Shown here: one piece after another, positions 35,417 through 46,115 of the stretch
How the letters are laid out: each line of letters begins with the position of its first letter
How positions within the stretch are numbered: the stretch's first letter is position 1
Assembly (NCBI RefSeq): GCF_003576645.1
Contig: NC_044918.1
Coordinates: 26,188,562 to 26,252,561 of the forward strand
Direction: 5' to 3'
Length of the DNA: 64,000 nt
Source: Ipomoea triloba
Lineage: Eukaryota > Streptophyta > Magnoliopsida > Solanales > Convolvulaceae
Made by a program: the position numbers and the translations under genes
The notes under the pieces: model-generated
What the model saw: only the letters and a program-made list of their open reading frames with translations
Database searches by the model: none
Told to the model about the DNA's origin: nothing

Positions 35417-35730
35417 TGATAGTACTAAATTCCTTCATGCATTCAAATGTACAGAATACGTGTAGAATCTGCATGTAAAAACATGATCTTGAATAGAGAA
35501 TTAGCCCTCAAATCCATCTCCTTTATTGCTTAATATTGAGTAAGAATTTAGAGAGAAGAGAGAGCATGGTTACTAGGATGCTTTTAGAGAGAGGAAGAGA
35601 AGGCAAAAAAAAAAAACAATCATTTTCAAGTAGGGTTAAGGTCCCTTTTATAGGACCTAGTACAAGTACTCATATATAGACATACGTATAAAGTACTTAG
35701 GGTCGTATACCCGGGGTATATTCCCTATCA
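35417..35730 (-). repeat. Element B 3' LTR (left copy)
   Basis: 314-bp copy bounded by TGATAG...CTATCA. On the minus strand a TATA box (TATAAAAGG) lies at about 35650-35658. Confidence 0.8.
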
Positions 35731-36235
35731 AGTAGCCCCCCCAGTCCCAGCCAACAAAGAAGGGGTCGGGTTGGAAGACTAGCCTTACGGTCCGCGACTC
35801 ACGCTGGTTGCCTCGTTAAAAACCTTGGGCTAAGAAAAAACCCAGTGGGAAAAAAACCTAGCCAAAGAAAAAAGATCACAACTGAAGGTAGTATTTTGCG
35901 GTGAGGTGAATGAAGGGTGATAAAATGAAGAGTCAAGACTCCCCGAGTGTCGTGTTCTCAAGGATGAAAAATTGGAGTCGAAATAGTGTTGGCATTTAGG
36001 AGGTTAATATATAAGACATACGAGAATCACTAGGGAACATTTGATTCATGGATTGGGGGTTGCAAAAGTGAATTTAATAGGAAAAGGTTTAAATGAACAA
36101 GGGGGTTGAATGCCTTAATTAGCCTATGCAATTGACCGCACCATAGGGATTGTAGAAACGAGGTTTGAGAATAATCACGGGAGTCCACGATATCAATACC
36201 GAGTGGCGTCACACTCGGACTCGGATATTTTTAAT

Positions 36236-36462
36236 TAATTAATTAATTAATTTAAAATAAATATTATTAGTTTATATATTTTTATATTTTAAATAAAATA
36301 ATAAAAATATATAATTATATATTTCTACTCATTTTCCGGAAAATGAATTAAACACCCAAAGACAGTTCTCCGGAGTACATCCATACACGGAAAATGAACT
36401 CATTTTCTGGAAAATAACTCATTTTCCAGAAGTCATTTTCCTGCTTTCCAAACGCACCCTAA
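36236..36462. mobile_element. Truncated MITE of the GGGTGCGTTTGG family
   Basis: The right end ...TTTCCAAACGCACCC and the CATTTTCCGGAAAATG blocks match the element in CHFR intron 10, in reverse orientation. The other terminus and the GC-rich centre are missing. It lies inside element B. Confidence 0.65.
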
Positions 36463-37494
36463 GTCTACTATCTATCCCGGCCGGAAATAGAAGCAAATCA
36501 TGAAGAAAATCAACCACACAAAACTAAAACCCTACTTCATCATTTTCACAAGCAAATGGAAGAATTCAATCATCAATCACAATGGCTAATGTGGGGCAAA
36601 CAATCCTCTCTACTAATCTACTCTAACATAATTTAAATCAAAGATCAAAGCATTCCCATTAATGTCCTATAACTCACCCTAAATTCGACTATTCTTAGCG
36701 CTTATCAACAACTTTAAGCGTTAATGAGGGCGAGTTCGAGCTGGAGAAACTGATTGTATAGTCTGCGACTTATCTCGGTTGCCTCGTTAAAAACCTTAGA
36801 CCAAGAAAAAACCCAGTGGGAAAAAATCTCAGCTAAGGAAAACAAAGCACAACCCTAAGCACAGTCTTTTGGACTATAAAGGTCAGATGAACTCTACCGA
36901 TCTAGGGATCAAAATTGCAATACGATTAAGAGGTCAAATTTTACCGATCATAAATGGGAAAGCTTCTCCCAATGCCCTTTACTCTGGCTAACCGGTCGTA
37001 GCTAGTTTGAGCTCGGTCAAGCCTCGATCCGGATTACCTGGTTACAAGATCGTTTTTAGCTGATCGCGCTCGGTTGGTTTTGATTACCACGTTAATCGTT
37101 ATGACGGGTTTTTGAAAATCAAAACCTATTTTAACAAGGCTTTATTCCCCTTTTAACGCTCGGTTTAGGAACCGAGAATCCCAAGTGGAGGGATGCTAGG
37201 AGACCCGAAAGTCTAACGAGACTGTGAGGGTCAATATGCTCGGGAAGTGCATTACGGTCGGGAATTGCTTTAGTGAGCTCCGTAAGTCGAGGGGGTTGCC
37301 TTACAATTCTATCAGTGTAGCCCCCTACTCCCGAGTCTATTTTCAATTTTGACTATGGTCGGGAAGTGACTCGGTCGAGTATCGGACCTCTAATACGATA
37401 GAGGGTTTGAAAGCTACCGATTAAGCGATTGGATTACAACGTGACAAGGTGATCAATTTTTACCAATCAAGAGATTGGATTTGCCCGGGGCGGA

Positions 37495-38005
37495 ACGCCG
37501 TCCTAGCGGGCTGAATTGCCTACCTTGTAGGGCTTAATGCCGGGAACTGGTCCCGGCCTAACTGTGCCGGTGATGCGATGCCGATCTAATTGGGCTTACA
37601 ATGCCGGTGGTAGTAGTGCTGACCTAACCGGATTTAATTGCCTACTATGTAGAACTTATGCCGAGATATGATCTCGGGCTCATCGTGCTGATGGTGGCAA
37701 ATGCAGACCTAATCGGGTTTATAGTGTCGGTGGTGGTAATGCCGACCTAACCGGACTTAACCGCCTATAATGTAAGACTTATACCGAGATATGGTCTCGG
37801 GCTCACCGAGCCGATGGTAGCGACGCCAACCTAATCGGGTTTAAGGCGCCGGTGGTGGTAATGCCGACCTAACCAGGCTTAACTACCTACTACGTAGGGC
37901 TTAAACCGAGATAAGGTCTTGGGCTCAACATGACGATGGTGGCAATGCCGACCTAATCGGGTTTAAGGTGCCGGTGGTAGCAATACCAACCTAACCGGGC
38001 TTTGC
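37495..38005. repeat. ~122-bp tandem repeats in element B
   Basis: About four copies of a unit with ATGCCGACCTAACCGG, a CCGAGATATGGTCTCGGGCTC palindrome-like part and GGGTTTAAGGCGCCGGTGG. A partial unit recurs near 38585-38660. Confidence 0.75.
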
Positions 38006-38139
38006 ACACTACTAATCTATACATGATCGTTTTATAATTTACAAAGCAAAGCAAACAGGGGTAATTTTTCCTCGTCGGTATGAAGACCGTAGTTTTTTCC
38101 GACTTTTCAGTCGTAATCGATCTTAACGATCGTCAATGG

Positions 38140-38520
38140 GCACCTTACTCCCAATGTCGTATTAACAGGCAAAAAAACGGGCACCTTACTCTCGTAGTGG
38201 GCACCTTACTCCCACAGATCGGTCCGAGGACCACAACGGGTACCTTGCTCCCGTAGTGGACACTATACACCCAAAAAGATCGGTCCGAGGACCATAACGG
38301 GCACCTTGCTCCCGTGGTGGGCACCTTGCTCCCACACATCGGTTCGAGGACTGTAACGGCCACATTGCTCCTGTAGTGGGCACTATACACCCAAAAAGAT
38401 CGGTCCGAGGACCATAACGGGCACCTTGCTCCCACAAATCAGTTCGAGGACCGTAACGGGCACCTTTCTCCCACAAATCAGTTCGAGGACCGTAACGGGC
38501 ACCTTGCTCCCGTAGCATTT
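38140..38520. repeat. ~60-bp tandem repeats in element B
   Basis: About six degenerate copies of GGGCACCTTGCTCCCGTAG plus GATCGGTCCGAGGACC. The long minus-strand frames here are repeat-driven. Confidence 0.8.
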
Positions 38521-38769
38521 TTCCCGACCGCCGTCGTAGCGTTTTTTTTTCTGACCGTCATCGTAGCGTTTTTTTCCGACCACCGTTGTAATTATGCTGG
38601 GATATGACCCCGGGCTTACAATGCCGATGGTGGATTGGCCGACCTAACCAGACTTATTACATATATTTTACTTACCACTATATACATGGTACATGTTACA
38701 ATTTTCTAAGTATGAGGCTACAAAATTAGAACATATACAATTTACAAGGGCTATTCTAAGTACAATTTA

Positions 38770-39780
38770 GAAATTAAAACAAAGCATGAAGATTTCAATC
38801 TGGGACACCATCATTAACTCCATGCATCTTTGTCTGCCACATCACACTAGATTAACAAAGGATATATGTACATGCATTTACCTAGGAGTACGTGTCACCA
38901 TAAGGATCTTTAGTGCATGCATTAATTTCAAATTGCAAGTAAATTGCAAAGGATTGCTAATCAATTTATTTCTCGTGTCATTTCCAGTAATTACCACCCG
39001 AGCATCTCCGACCATCTAATATATAATCTCAATTCTAACAGTTGAATTGGGTACCTTTCTTCCACCATTGACCATAGACGAACATGGAGCAGATTCGGTT
39101 CTTGACAAGTGCACACATGTAGCCATTCTTTTTCCTTGCTTTTTAGAGTACCAAGATCTGGGAAATGCGCTTTCATTTGCATGAAGGAAACGTGTCACCC
39201 TGTGGATCAAATCAGATACCCAATACTCACTCTCCACTTTGCCTCCACTTTTCTTGTTGTTCCCATTGCATCGCCCACATTCACCACTAATTTTCCTTGT
39301 TTTATTTACTCCATGCATAGCACTCCACCCCAAACTGCAACATGCTTTGTGCTGGGCTGCTAATAACCATGAACAACTTAAAATTGTGTTTGATATTGAA
39401 ATGGAGCTTCACTGCCAGCATTTTGTAGAATGTTGCGAAACAGAGGTATAGTAGAAACGAGGCACTAAACAATGCTAGAACTTTCTACCCACCATTTGCT
39501 ACCAAATACGTATACATGGTAGAAACCAGAAGCTAGTGGCCTGTCTTTTGTGGGCTGGGAGACTTGATTCCTCACCATACTCTAATTTGTTATCCCCTAA
39601 GCATTGGGAAAAATTAGCTGAGGATATCACTAGGTAGTTCTGCAATCTCATAGGTCAATCCTATGAGAGTCTACTGAGTGTGACCATCACAACAGGAGTC
39701 CCAGGGTTGCAACCCTCTCAAAACTGCTAAATGTAGTAACAACAAAAAAGCAGGAATGACAATCCATGAAGCAGTTACCT
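38770..39780. other. Non-repetitive segment inside element B
   Basis: Unlike the rest of B, this kilobase is not tandemly repeated. On the minus strand 39333-39016 is open for 105 codons with a mixed, non-low-complexity composition (for example WVSDLIHRVTRFLHA and SWYSKKQGKRMATC). I do not recognise the protein. It could be captured host sequence or an unfamiliar part of the element. Confidence 0.3.
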
Positions 39781-40202
39781 GTGCTTGAAGACTTAGATAG
39801 AGAGTTCTAGTTCCACTCTATCTTTGCATGGCCTGGTAGAGGATGGCGATGTAGATCTATCTAAGCTTGAGCCGTTGTAGAAAGCTATGATTGCCGGAAA
39901 AATCAGGAGGTCCTTGTTATTGCTGCCGCTACTGTTCCTGAATACTGCTATGACGCAAGAGCCCGGCGAGGGGAGAGGATTTTGGCTCCGGCTCTGCATG
40001 GCGGGAGATGATGCATGTCGGCGATCAGACGCCAAAGAGCTCTAATCACCTCGGATTTTGATCTTTCCGATCGATGGCCTTCAGGAAGTGGGTGGCAGAG
40101 TTGGAATCCGGTGAGGATGGCGATGTGATGATTGCACGTCGACGATCAGGACTCCTGTGGCGGCGGGTGGATGGTGATGGTGGGCAACATGCATGGCACT
40201 CC

Positions 40203-40436
40203 CTAGGAGAATCCATTTGGACCATTTCTGTAGGATTTGAGAGCATCCACTGCCTGTTGTTCAAGCATCATCTTCTCTAAGACTTGCTTGAATGATGTCC
40301 ACAAAGTAGTTGCAAAGTGTGGCATAGAGCGAGGAAGAAGACACATTCTGGTATGATTTTTTGGACGGCGAAGCCGGTCAACACGAATACTACTGATCAT
40401 ACGACTAGGAAAAAAGAGGAGACGGGCTTTGCACGG
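40203..40436 (-). pseudogene. Short gag-like frame of element B
   Basis: Just after the primer site on the minus strand an open frame of about 75-90 codons runs to 40203, with words such as LWTSFKQVLEKMM. Its position is where gag begins in related elements, but there is no zinc knuckle and it stops early. Assignment rests on position only. Confidence 0.3.
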
Positions 40437-40454
40437 TCCCCACAGACGGCGCCA
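40437..40454 (-). other. Primer-binding site of element B
   Basis: In complement TGGCGCCGTCTGTGGGGA, two bases inside the LTR end. It shares TGGCGCCGT with the primer site of element C. Confidence 0.7.
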
Positions 40455-40456
40455 TT

Positions 40457-40763
40457 TGATAGTACTAAATTCCTTCATGCATTCAAATGTACAAAATATG
40501 TGTAGAATCTGTATGTAAAAACATGATCTTGAATAGAGAATTAGCCCTCAAATCCATCTCCTTTATTGCTTAATATTGAGTAAGAATTTAGAGAGAAGAG
40601 AGAGCATGGTTACTAGGATGCTTTTAGAGAGAGGAAGAGAAGGCAAAAAAAGTCCTTTTCAAGTAGGGTTAAGGTCCCTTTTATAGGACCTAGTACAAGT
40701 ACTCGTATACAGACATACGTATAAAGTACTTAGGGTCGTATACCCGGGGTATATTCCCTATCA
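40457..40763 (-). repeat. Element B 5' LTR (right copy)
   Basis: 307 bp, about 98% like the left copy by eye, with the TATAAAAGG promoter motif in complement near 40677. Confidence 0.8.
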
Positions 40764-41118
40764 TCATGCATGATTGAATTGGATTCTTCCATAGAATTGA
40801 GAAATGCAAGTTAGGTTTCATATGTTCATGTGTGGTTGATGTTTGGAGAGATTTGTGCCTATTGATGGCCACGATAGGTAGAAAGAGGGAGGACGTGGAG
40901 ATTGCGAGATATCGAATTTCCATGAGTCTTACTCGACCACATTCCCGCCCTTTGTCTGTGAGGACAAGGCCTGGAAGGAGTGGTAGACCACGTGTTTGAC
41001 CAAGTGTGACGTCTCTTGGTATAGGTGTCGTTAGCTTCCTTGAACGAGACTTGCTTGTGTTTTCCTGATTTCACCATAGTACATCATGCATGAGACCTAG
41101 TAAAGGCATCCAACTCCT
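40764..41118 (+). repeat. Element A 5' LTR, second part
   Basis: Resumes at TCATGCATGATTGAATTGG, matching 53492 onward in the 3' LTR, and continues to CATCCAACTCCTA. There the match ends because the rest of the LTR is deleted. Confidence 0.8.
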
Positions 41119-41171
41119 ATGCATGAGAGGAAATATGAAAAGAGAGTGAACACCCCATATGCTAAACACCC

Positions 41172-41712
41172 CGGTGCTTGAAGAGGTTCCAACTCTTAAG
41201 TTGGAAAATCAAAAAGGGGAAGAGATTGAGAGTGAAGATGATGAAAGCATTGAAATTGTGTAGGAAGATGAAGAGCCCACACGAGGTAACACTCTTGACT
41301 CTCCTTGCGTTTCTATTCTTGAAATTCCTTGTGCTCAACTTCTTGTGGGAAATAATTGTTATTCTTGTGTAGATGACTCCCCTTTGAATTGCAATGATGA
41401 TCTTGATGAGTGTGACAACACGTATTTTTACTTTTGGGAGGATGATTCCGTAGATCTTTGTGATAATGACTCTATTAATGAGTATGGGTGTGTTGGTTTG
41501 TTTGATGATGATAATTGTGGTCTTTGTGAAGGTGACTCCCTTTGCAATGGTTCTTCTAATACTTGTGACTATGCTTGTTTTAGCTTTTGGGAGGATGCCC
41601 CCTTGCATATGTGTGATAATGATTGTGTGGATCCCATGGGTGATGGTGATGACATGTCTTTCTATTCTTGTGAGGATGGGTTGGTTGAATGTGACAATCT
41701 TGTTTGGGGGAT
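41172..41712 (+). pseudogene. Element A remnant of the acidic ORF2-type protein
   Basis: Translation starts in GAAGAGGTTCCAACT (EEVP.LKLENQK) and is clearly related to element C's ORF2 (EEVPIFELENQK). It has an in-frame TAG near 41261, after which an acidic Asp/Cys-rich frame (41345-41712) runs into element C. After C the frame ends within a few codons at 50385. It marks A and C as members of one family. Confidence 0.65.
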
Positions 41713-42989
41713 TGATAAGCACCAAAAATAGCACTTATAAGGGGTCTTTATTAGATTAAAAGTGCATTGTTTTGATATCCGATTACAACAATTGCATGCA
41801 TTTTAGCTCAAATGCGATCAAAATCTTCTAACAACATTTCTAGAAAGAGTTTTGAAGTATTTCACAGGTTGGAGAGGGATTTGAGGCTAAAATAGAGCAA
41901 AAGACAAACAAGCCGAAATGCAGTAGCGTCCCACGCAGCCTCACACGCGTGTGGCTGGGCGTGGAATTATTCCAGAGAGCCACCACGCCACTCACACGCG
42001 TGTGAGCAAGCGTGGTCGGGCCAAGGGCAATTTTGGGAAATTTGTCCCCTTTTTGTCACCTATATAAATCCCTTTTGCCCTAAACCTAAAGGAGAGGAGA
42101 ATAGATCAGAAAATTGATAGAATAGGGTAGATAGATCTAGAGGGTTTTCTCCCCTCTTGGGGGAAAATTCCTTTCTTTCATAGTTTAGAATAGATCAAGG
42201 GCAAGAATGAAGATTGGGATTTCAAGATCAAGGTTGTAAAGATCCCCTTTTCAAGGGTGGTAACCATTCTCTTCAATTTCTAATTCAATACTTGTTTCTT
42301 TGAATTTTCCTTTCTTGTTCTTGTTTCTTAGCATGCTAGAGTAGATTAGATAGCGGATTGGTGGCCCCATGGTAGATCTATGTGGATGTTTCACATTATT
42401 GCTTTGATTTGTGAATTGCTTGATTGTTGGATGTTGAACTTGTGTGGATGATGTTCTTCAAGCTTTGTGCCTTTTGTGGCCACATTAGGTAGCAAACCCA
42501 AAGGAAGTGAGTGTGTGCGCGATAGCGGCCACTCACGAGTCTAACTCACCCACATCTCCGCTCTTAGTCCGAAAGGACAAGATCCGAGAGGAGTGGTAGA
42601 CAAAGTGTTCGATGAAATGCCCCAACAAAATGAGGATGTGGGAGTCCAAAGTGTGACGCCACTTGGTGATATGCCACGAACTCCCTAGTCTTTTCCACGA
42701 CTTGCACTCGCAAAACCAACCAAAGATAGACCACATGAAAAAGCGTAAAGCCCCAATCTCCACCTTACTTTTATTTATTTCGCACAACCTTTATCAACCT
42801 TCTTACCCCTTTACAAATGAATCCAACCCTTAGCATTCCCGTAACTCTTTCTCTTCAACCTCTTAGATGCCAACACACCAATTCTATTCCCATTTGTCAT
42901 CCTTAAGAGACACGAAACTCGGGGAGTCTTGACTCTTCGCTTTATCACTTCACCTTCACATTCACCTCACCACAATACACACAACATCA
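41713..42989 (+). repeat. 5' LTR of element C
   Basis: 1277 bp. Two CACACGCGTGTG palindromes at about 41950-42005 precede a TATA box (TATATAAAT) at 42060-42068 and a leader with AAGGAGAGGAGAATAGATC. Confidence 0.9.
42060..42068 (+). promoter_or_regulatory. TATA box of element C 5' LTR
   Basis: TATATAAAT about 60 bp after the second CACACGCGTGTG palindrome. The same layout is found at 49450 in the 3' LTR. Confidence 0.55.
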
Positions 42990-42992
42990 AAA

Positions 42993-43010
42993 TGGCGCCG
43001 TTGCCGGGGA
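42993..43010 (+). other. Primer-binding site of element C
   Basis: TGGCGCCGTTGCCGGGGA, three bases inside the 5' LTR, is complementary to the 3' end of a plant tRNA, reported as tRNA-Asp for Athila-type elements. Confidence 0.75.
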
Positions 43011-43259
43011 TGGCAAACGGTTTCGAATAGTGTTGACATCTTAGAAGTAGAATTTTAAGAGTTCTTGAATTGCTTTCTTTTTGTTTATTTTATTTTCTTA
43101 TTTTTGTTATTTGCTTGAAGAAGTGAGCTTATATTATCTTGAATATCTTGTGCTCACTTGCAACTACTTTTAGTTGCAAAATTATTTGTTGTTGGCTAAG
43201 CTATTGTGCAGGAAATTTTCTTTAATCAAACCTCTTGAAGCTTGTCAATAAGTGCTAAA

Positions 43260-43976
43260 ATGAATCCCCATGATTACCCACACCATGGAGGACAATCCTA
43301 TACATATCCTCAACCCCAAACATATCACTATTACCCCCATTCCACCTATACTTACCCTCCACCAACATACCACTACCCACATCCATACCATTACCCAATT
43401 CCACCAACATATCAATTACCACCTCCATATTACTATCCAATCCATACACCAAACCATCACCAATATCCTTATGAAACACCACCTCCACAATTCCAAGAAA
43501 CTTACCCTTCACAACCACCAAATTCACAAGAAATTGACTCATTAAGCTCTAAAGACATATCTCAAAACATAGAGAGTAAGCTTGCGCAAATGATGCAACA
43601 ACTTGATCCAAGCTATACTCCCGAGTCAAATTCATTTCCCAATTCCCAACTAAACACTTACTACCCACCTCCATCACAAAACCACAAAGAAAACAATACT
43701 ACCTATTCCTTTGAAACACTACCCTCTTACCCATATAATACCCATATAGATCCTTGCGATTATATCCCACCGGCCACCGATGAAATTGAAATTCTAAAAG
43801 CAAAAATTGACGAATTCACTAGGATGGCCAAGGAGGATACGACTAAACTAAAAGCCCAAATCAAGAGCGAACTAAAGGACTATCTCGCTACCCTCCGGAA
43901 AGAAGGACTTCCACTAGAAGAAGTTGAAACGAACGAAGATGATGTCCATGATGGAGGAGCTCATGAAGATGAATGA
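43260..43976 (+). CDS. Element C ORF1: Pro/Tyr-rich protein with coiled-coil end
   Basis: The ATG at 43260 is the first after the primer site in this frame and gives 238 residues. The N-terminal half (about 1-95) is extremely rich in Pro, Tyr and His (YPHPYHYPIPPTYQLPPP type). The middle is Ser/Asn/Gln-rich. Residues about 175-225 form a charged helix likely to be a coiled coil (EIEILKAKIDEFTRMAKE). There is no zinc knuckle or gag major-homology motif I can recognise. Its place right after the primer site suggests a gag-position protein, but that is inference. The 3' end overlaps ORF2 by about 38 bases in a different frame. Confidence 0.55.
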   Translation: MNPHDYPHHGGQSYTYPQPQTYHYYPHSTYTYPPPTYHYPHPYHYPIPPTYQLPPPYYYPIHTPNHHQYPYETPPPQFQETYPSQPPNSQEIDSLSSKDISQNIESKLAQMMQQLDPSYTPESNSFPNSQLNTYYPPPSQNHKENNTTYSFETLPSYPYNTHIDPCDYIPPATDEIEILKAKIDEFTRMAKEDTTKLKAQIKSELKDYLATLRKEGLPLEEVETNEDDVHDGGAHEDE

Positions 43977-44922
43977 GCCCAGAGCTAACTCCACCGTCAT
44001 GGATGACATCCCCACTTTGGAAGCCCATCCAAGGATTGTACAAGAAGTCGAAAACGCGCAAAATGCTAAGGGAGAGGAGAGTTTCGAAAGAATGGAGGAT
44101 TGTTACGCCCCGCTGCTTGAAGAAGTTCCAATTTTCGAATTGGAAAATCAAAAGGAGGTAGAGATGGAGAGTGAGGATGAGAACATCGAAATAGTATGGG
44201 AAGATGAAGAGCCAAAATATGGTAAAATTCCTAATCTTCTTTGTGATAATAATCTTGAAAATCCTTGTGCTCATTTTGAAAACACCCTTGTGAATGACTC
44301 CCTTCGCCTAAATACTTCCATCATATGTGATTATGATTGCTTTAAATTTCGGGAGGATGATTCCATGGAAAATTTTTATGCGTTGATTAATGCTTGTAAG
44401 GATTCTATCTTGTTTACTAATGATTATGATTGCTTTAACTTCTCGGAAGATGAATCCTTTACTTTGGGTGAAAGTGAGTTGATGAGTGAAGGGGATGATG
44501 CTTCATTCTATTCGTGTGAGAGTGTGAGTGATTTTTCTAATCAAACAGAGTGGACTGATGAAGAAAATGAGTGTGAGGAAGAGAGGGTAGGAAATAATAG
44601 GTCCTTCATGATCAATCTTATGGAAGAAGATGAGTGGAGAGAGTTGACCACACTCGAAATTGAGGAAGGGTGTAAGGGGATATGGTTTGAAAGAGATGAG
44701 AAAATCTTTAGAGGGAAAGGAGAGGAAAAAGAAAAGGAAGTAGACACCATCTTAGAAGAGCTAAGGAGGGTGTTTGAGTCTAAAATTCTTCCAATCATGC
44801 ATGTTGTTATTCCTTTATCTTTGTGGGTATTCAAGGATGTTTCCCACCTTGGGACATTCCTTGAAGCTAAGGTTCACGGGACGCTTGGTCGGGTCCCAAA
44901 ATCTGTGTGCCTTGAAGGATAG
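43939..44922 (+). CDS. Element C ORF2: acidic protein of unknown function
   Basis: The ATG at 43939 lies inside the end of ORF1 (+1 frame) and gives 327 residues; several Met codons follow closely. The protein is strongly acidic, with repeated blocks of the form (Y)DCF.F.EDDS (near 44335, 44430) and SFYSCES, and a Glu/Lys-rich stretch near 44700-44770. A decayed relative with the same blocks is found in element A (41172-41712), so the ORF is a family feature. No known domain is recognised. It may be expressed as a frame-shifted extension of ORF1 or from its own start. Confidence 0.5.
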   Translation: MMSMMEELMKMNEPRANSTVMDDIPTLEAHPRIVQEVENAQNAKGEESFERMEDCYAPLLEEVPIFELENQKEVEMESEDENIEIVWEDEEPKYGKIPNLLCDNNLENPCAHFENTLVNDSLRLNTSIICDYDCFKFREDDSMENFYALINACKDSILFTNDYDCFNFSEDESFTLGESELMSEGDDASFYSCESVSDFSNQTEWTDEENECEEERVGNNRSFMINLMEEDEWRELTTLEIEEGCKGIWFERDEKIFRGKGEEKEKEVDTILEELRRVFESKILPIMHVVIPLSLWVFKDVSHLGTFLEAKVHGTLGRVPKSVCLEG

Positions 44923-44934
44923 GCCACTTTACAT

Positions 44935-46060
44935 CTGGCCAGGAGACGTAAAACCATGGCGCACTTGGGAGGCAGTCCCAATGTTATCTTCCTTTTCTTA
45001 AAGCTTTTCCTTATTTTCTATAGTATGTTTTTCTTAGCTTTATTTCAATAATGTTTCTATAACCTCGGCTGAGCTAACAAGTACAGATTAAACACCCGAG
45101 AGTTATAAGTTGCCCGCAATCAATTGACAAACATCATCACTAGCAAAGGAAGGAAGGGAAACCAAGGTAAGCTTTGCACAGCACGGTTTCCACGCCACCA
45201 CCACGCGTGTGGCTAGGCGTGGAAAACTTCCAGAGAGCTGCCACGCCGCTCACACGCGTGTGAGCAGGCGTGGGAATAAACCAGAGAGCTCCCACGCCTA
45301 CCACCACGCGTGGTAGCGTGCGTGGACGGGCACCAGATTTTTCGCGAATTTTCGCGCGAAGTGGTTTAAAACCCTTTCCTTGCTTCATTTCTTCCCCACC
45401 ACGAACAAGAACTCTCCCAAGCTGAAAATATACACTTTCTAAGCATTTCCTTCCAAGTCTCTCAACTTTTTTTAAGGATCTTAAGTCATTTCCAAGGTAT
45501 GAACATACTCTTCTTTGCTATTTACTTGTTTAATGAAGAACTTGTTTTATTTTGAAGAATATCTCCATGGGTTTTTCTTGTATGACATTTTTCTTGAGAT
45601 ATATTGTTATGGGATGACTTGATAGACTTGTATTAAGCCTACATTGCTTCTATAAACTAGAAATTTCATGTTTTAACATCTCTTTGTGACTAGATCTTGA
45701 AATTGCTTGATTTGGGTATCCTCTTGTCATGATGAGATCCTTGTTGATATAGTAAGCATGGTGGGTAAAGTTTGCAACTTTCCTACTCTATAGGCACTAC
45801 ATTGCTATATTCTACTAGTTACTTGGTCCAATTTTAACTTTCATGATGCTTCCATTTTTCAACCTTGAGCTAGTCTAGAGGTAGAAGATGAAGTTGACCA
45901 TATGTTGACCTTTTGACTATGAAATGAGTATGGAATGGTATGAGCTAGTTCTTGCATGTATAGGATAGAATTGTTGATGGATATCAAAATGATGGTTGCA
46001 TGCAATGAATTCTTATGATCTTTTCTTTAAATATGTGCAATATTGTTCCTAATCAATATT
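44935..46060 (+). other. Element C inter-ORF region with LTR-like promoter module
   Basis: After ORF2 comes ACGTAAAACCATGGCGCAC and TTGGGAGGCAG, one copy of a motif recurring in A and C. At 45188-45330 there are four ACGCGT-centred palindromes (CACACGCGTGTG, CCACGCGTGG) with CCAGAGAGC spacers that closely resemble the region upstream of the TATA box in C's own LTR. A TATA-like TTTAAAA lies at 45364. The following 700 bp are AT-rich and have no long ORF. Confidence 0.5.
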
Positions 46061-46115
46061 TAAATTGGCAAATGTTTTTCCTTGTGTTGCTTTGATTGCC
46101 CATGATATAGGAAAG

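Larger units (their letters stand above)
35417..40763 (-). mobile_element. Element B: non-autonomous LTR element in A's 5' LTR
   Basis: LTRs at 35417-35730 and 40457-40763 are about 310 bp and begin and end TGATAG/CTATCA. A primer site next to the right-hand LTR (complement of 40437-40454, TGGCGCCGTCTGTGGGGA) and a purine-rich tract next to the left one (complement of about 35731-35755) show that the element runs on the minus strand. The right flank is TCATG and the left is TTACG where the uninterrupted LTR has TCATG, so the 5-bp duplication has decayed on one side. LTRs differ at about five positions plus an indel. The interior has tandem arrays and a short gag-like frame but no polymerase. 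Confidence 0.85.

Noticed and set aside
38145..38583. Overlapping minus-strand frames with repeated GARYGPRTDL words
   Set aside because: They follow the ~60-bp tandem array of element B and show no independent evidence of coding.
41345..41731. 128-codon Asp/Cys-rich frame as a separate gene
   Set aside because: It is the decayed ORF2 relative of element A and is cut by the insertion of element C. The last codons belong to C's LTR.
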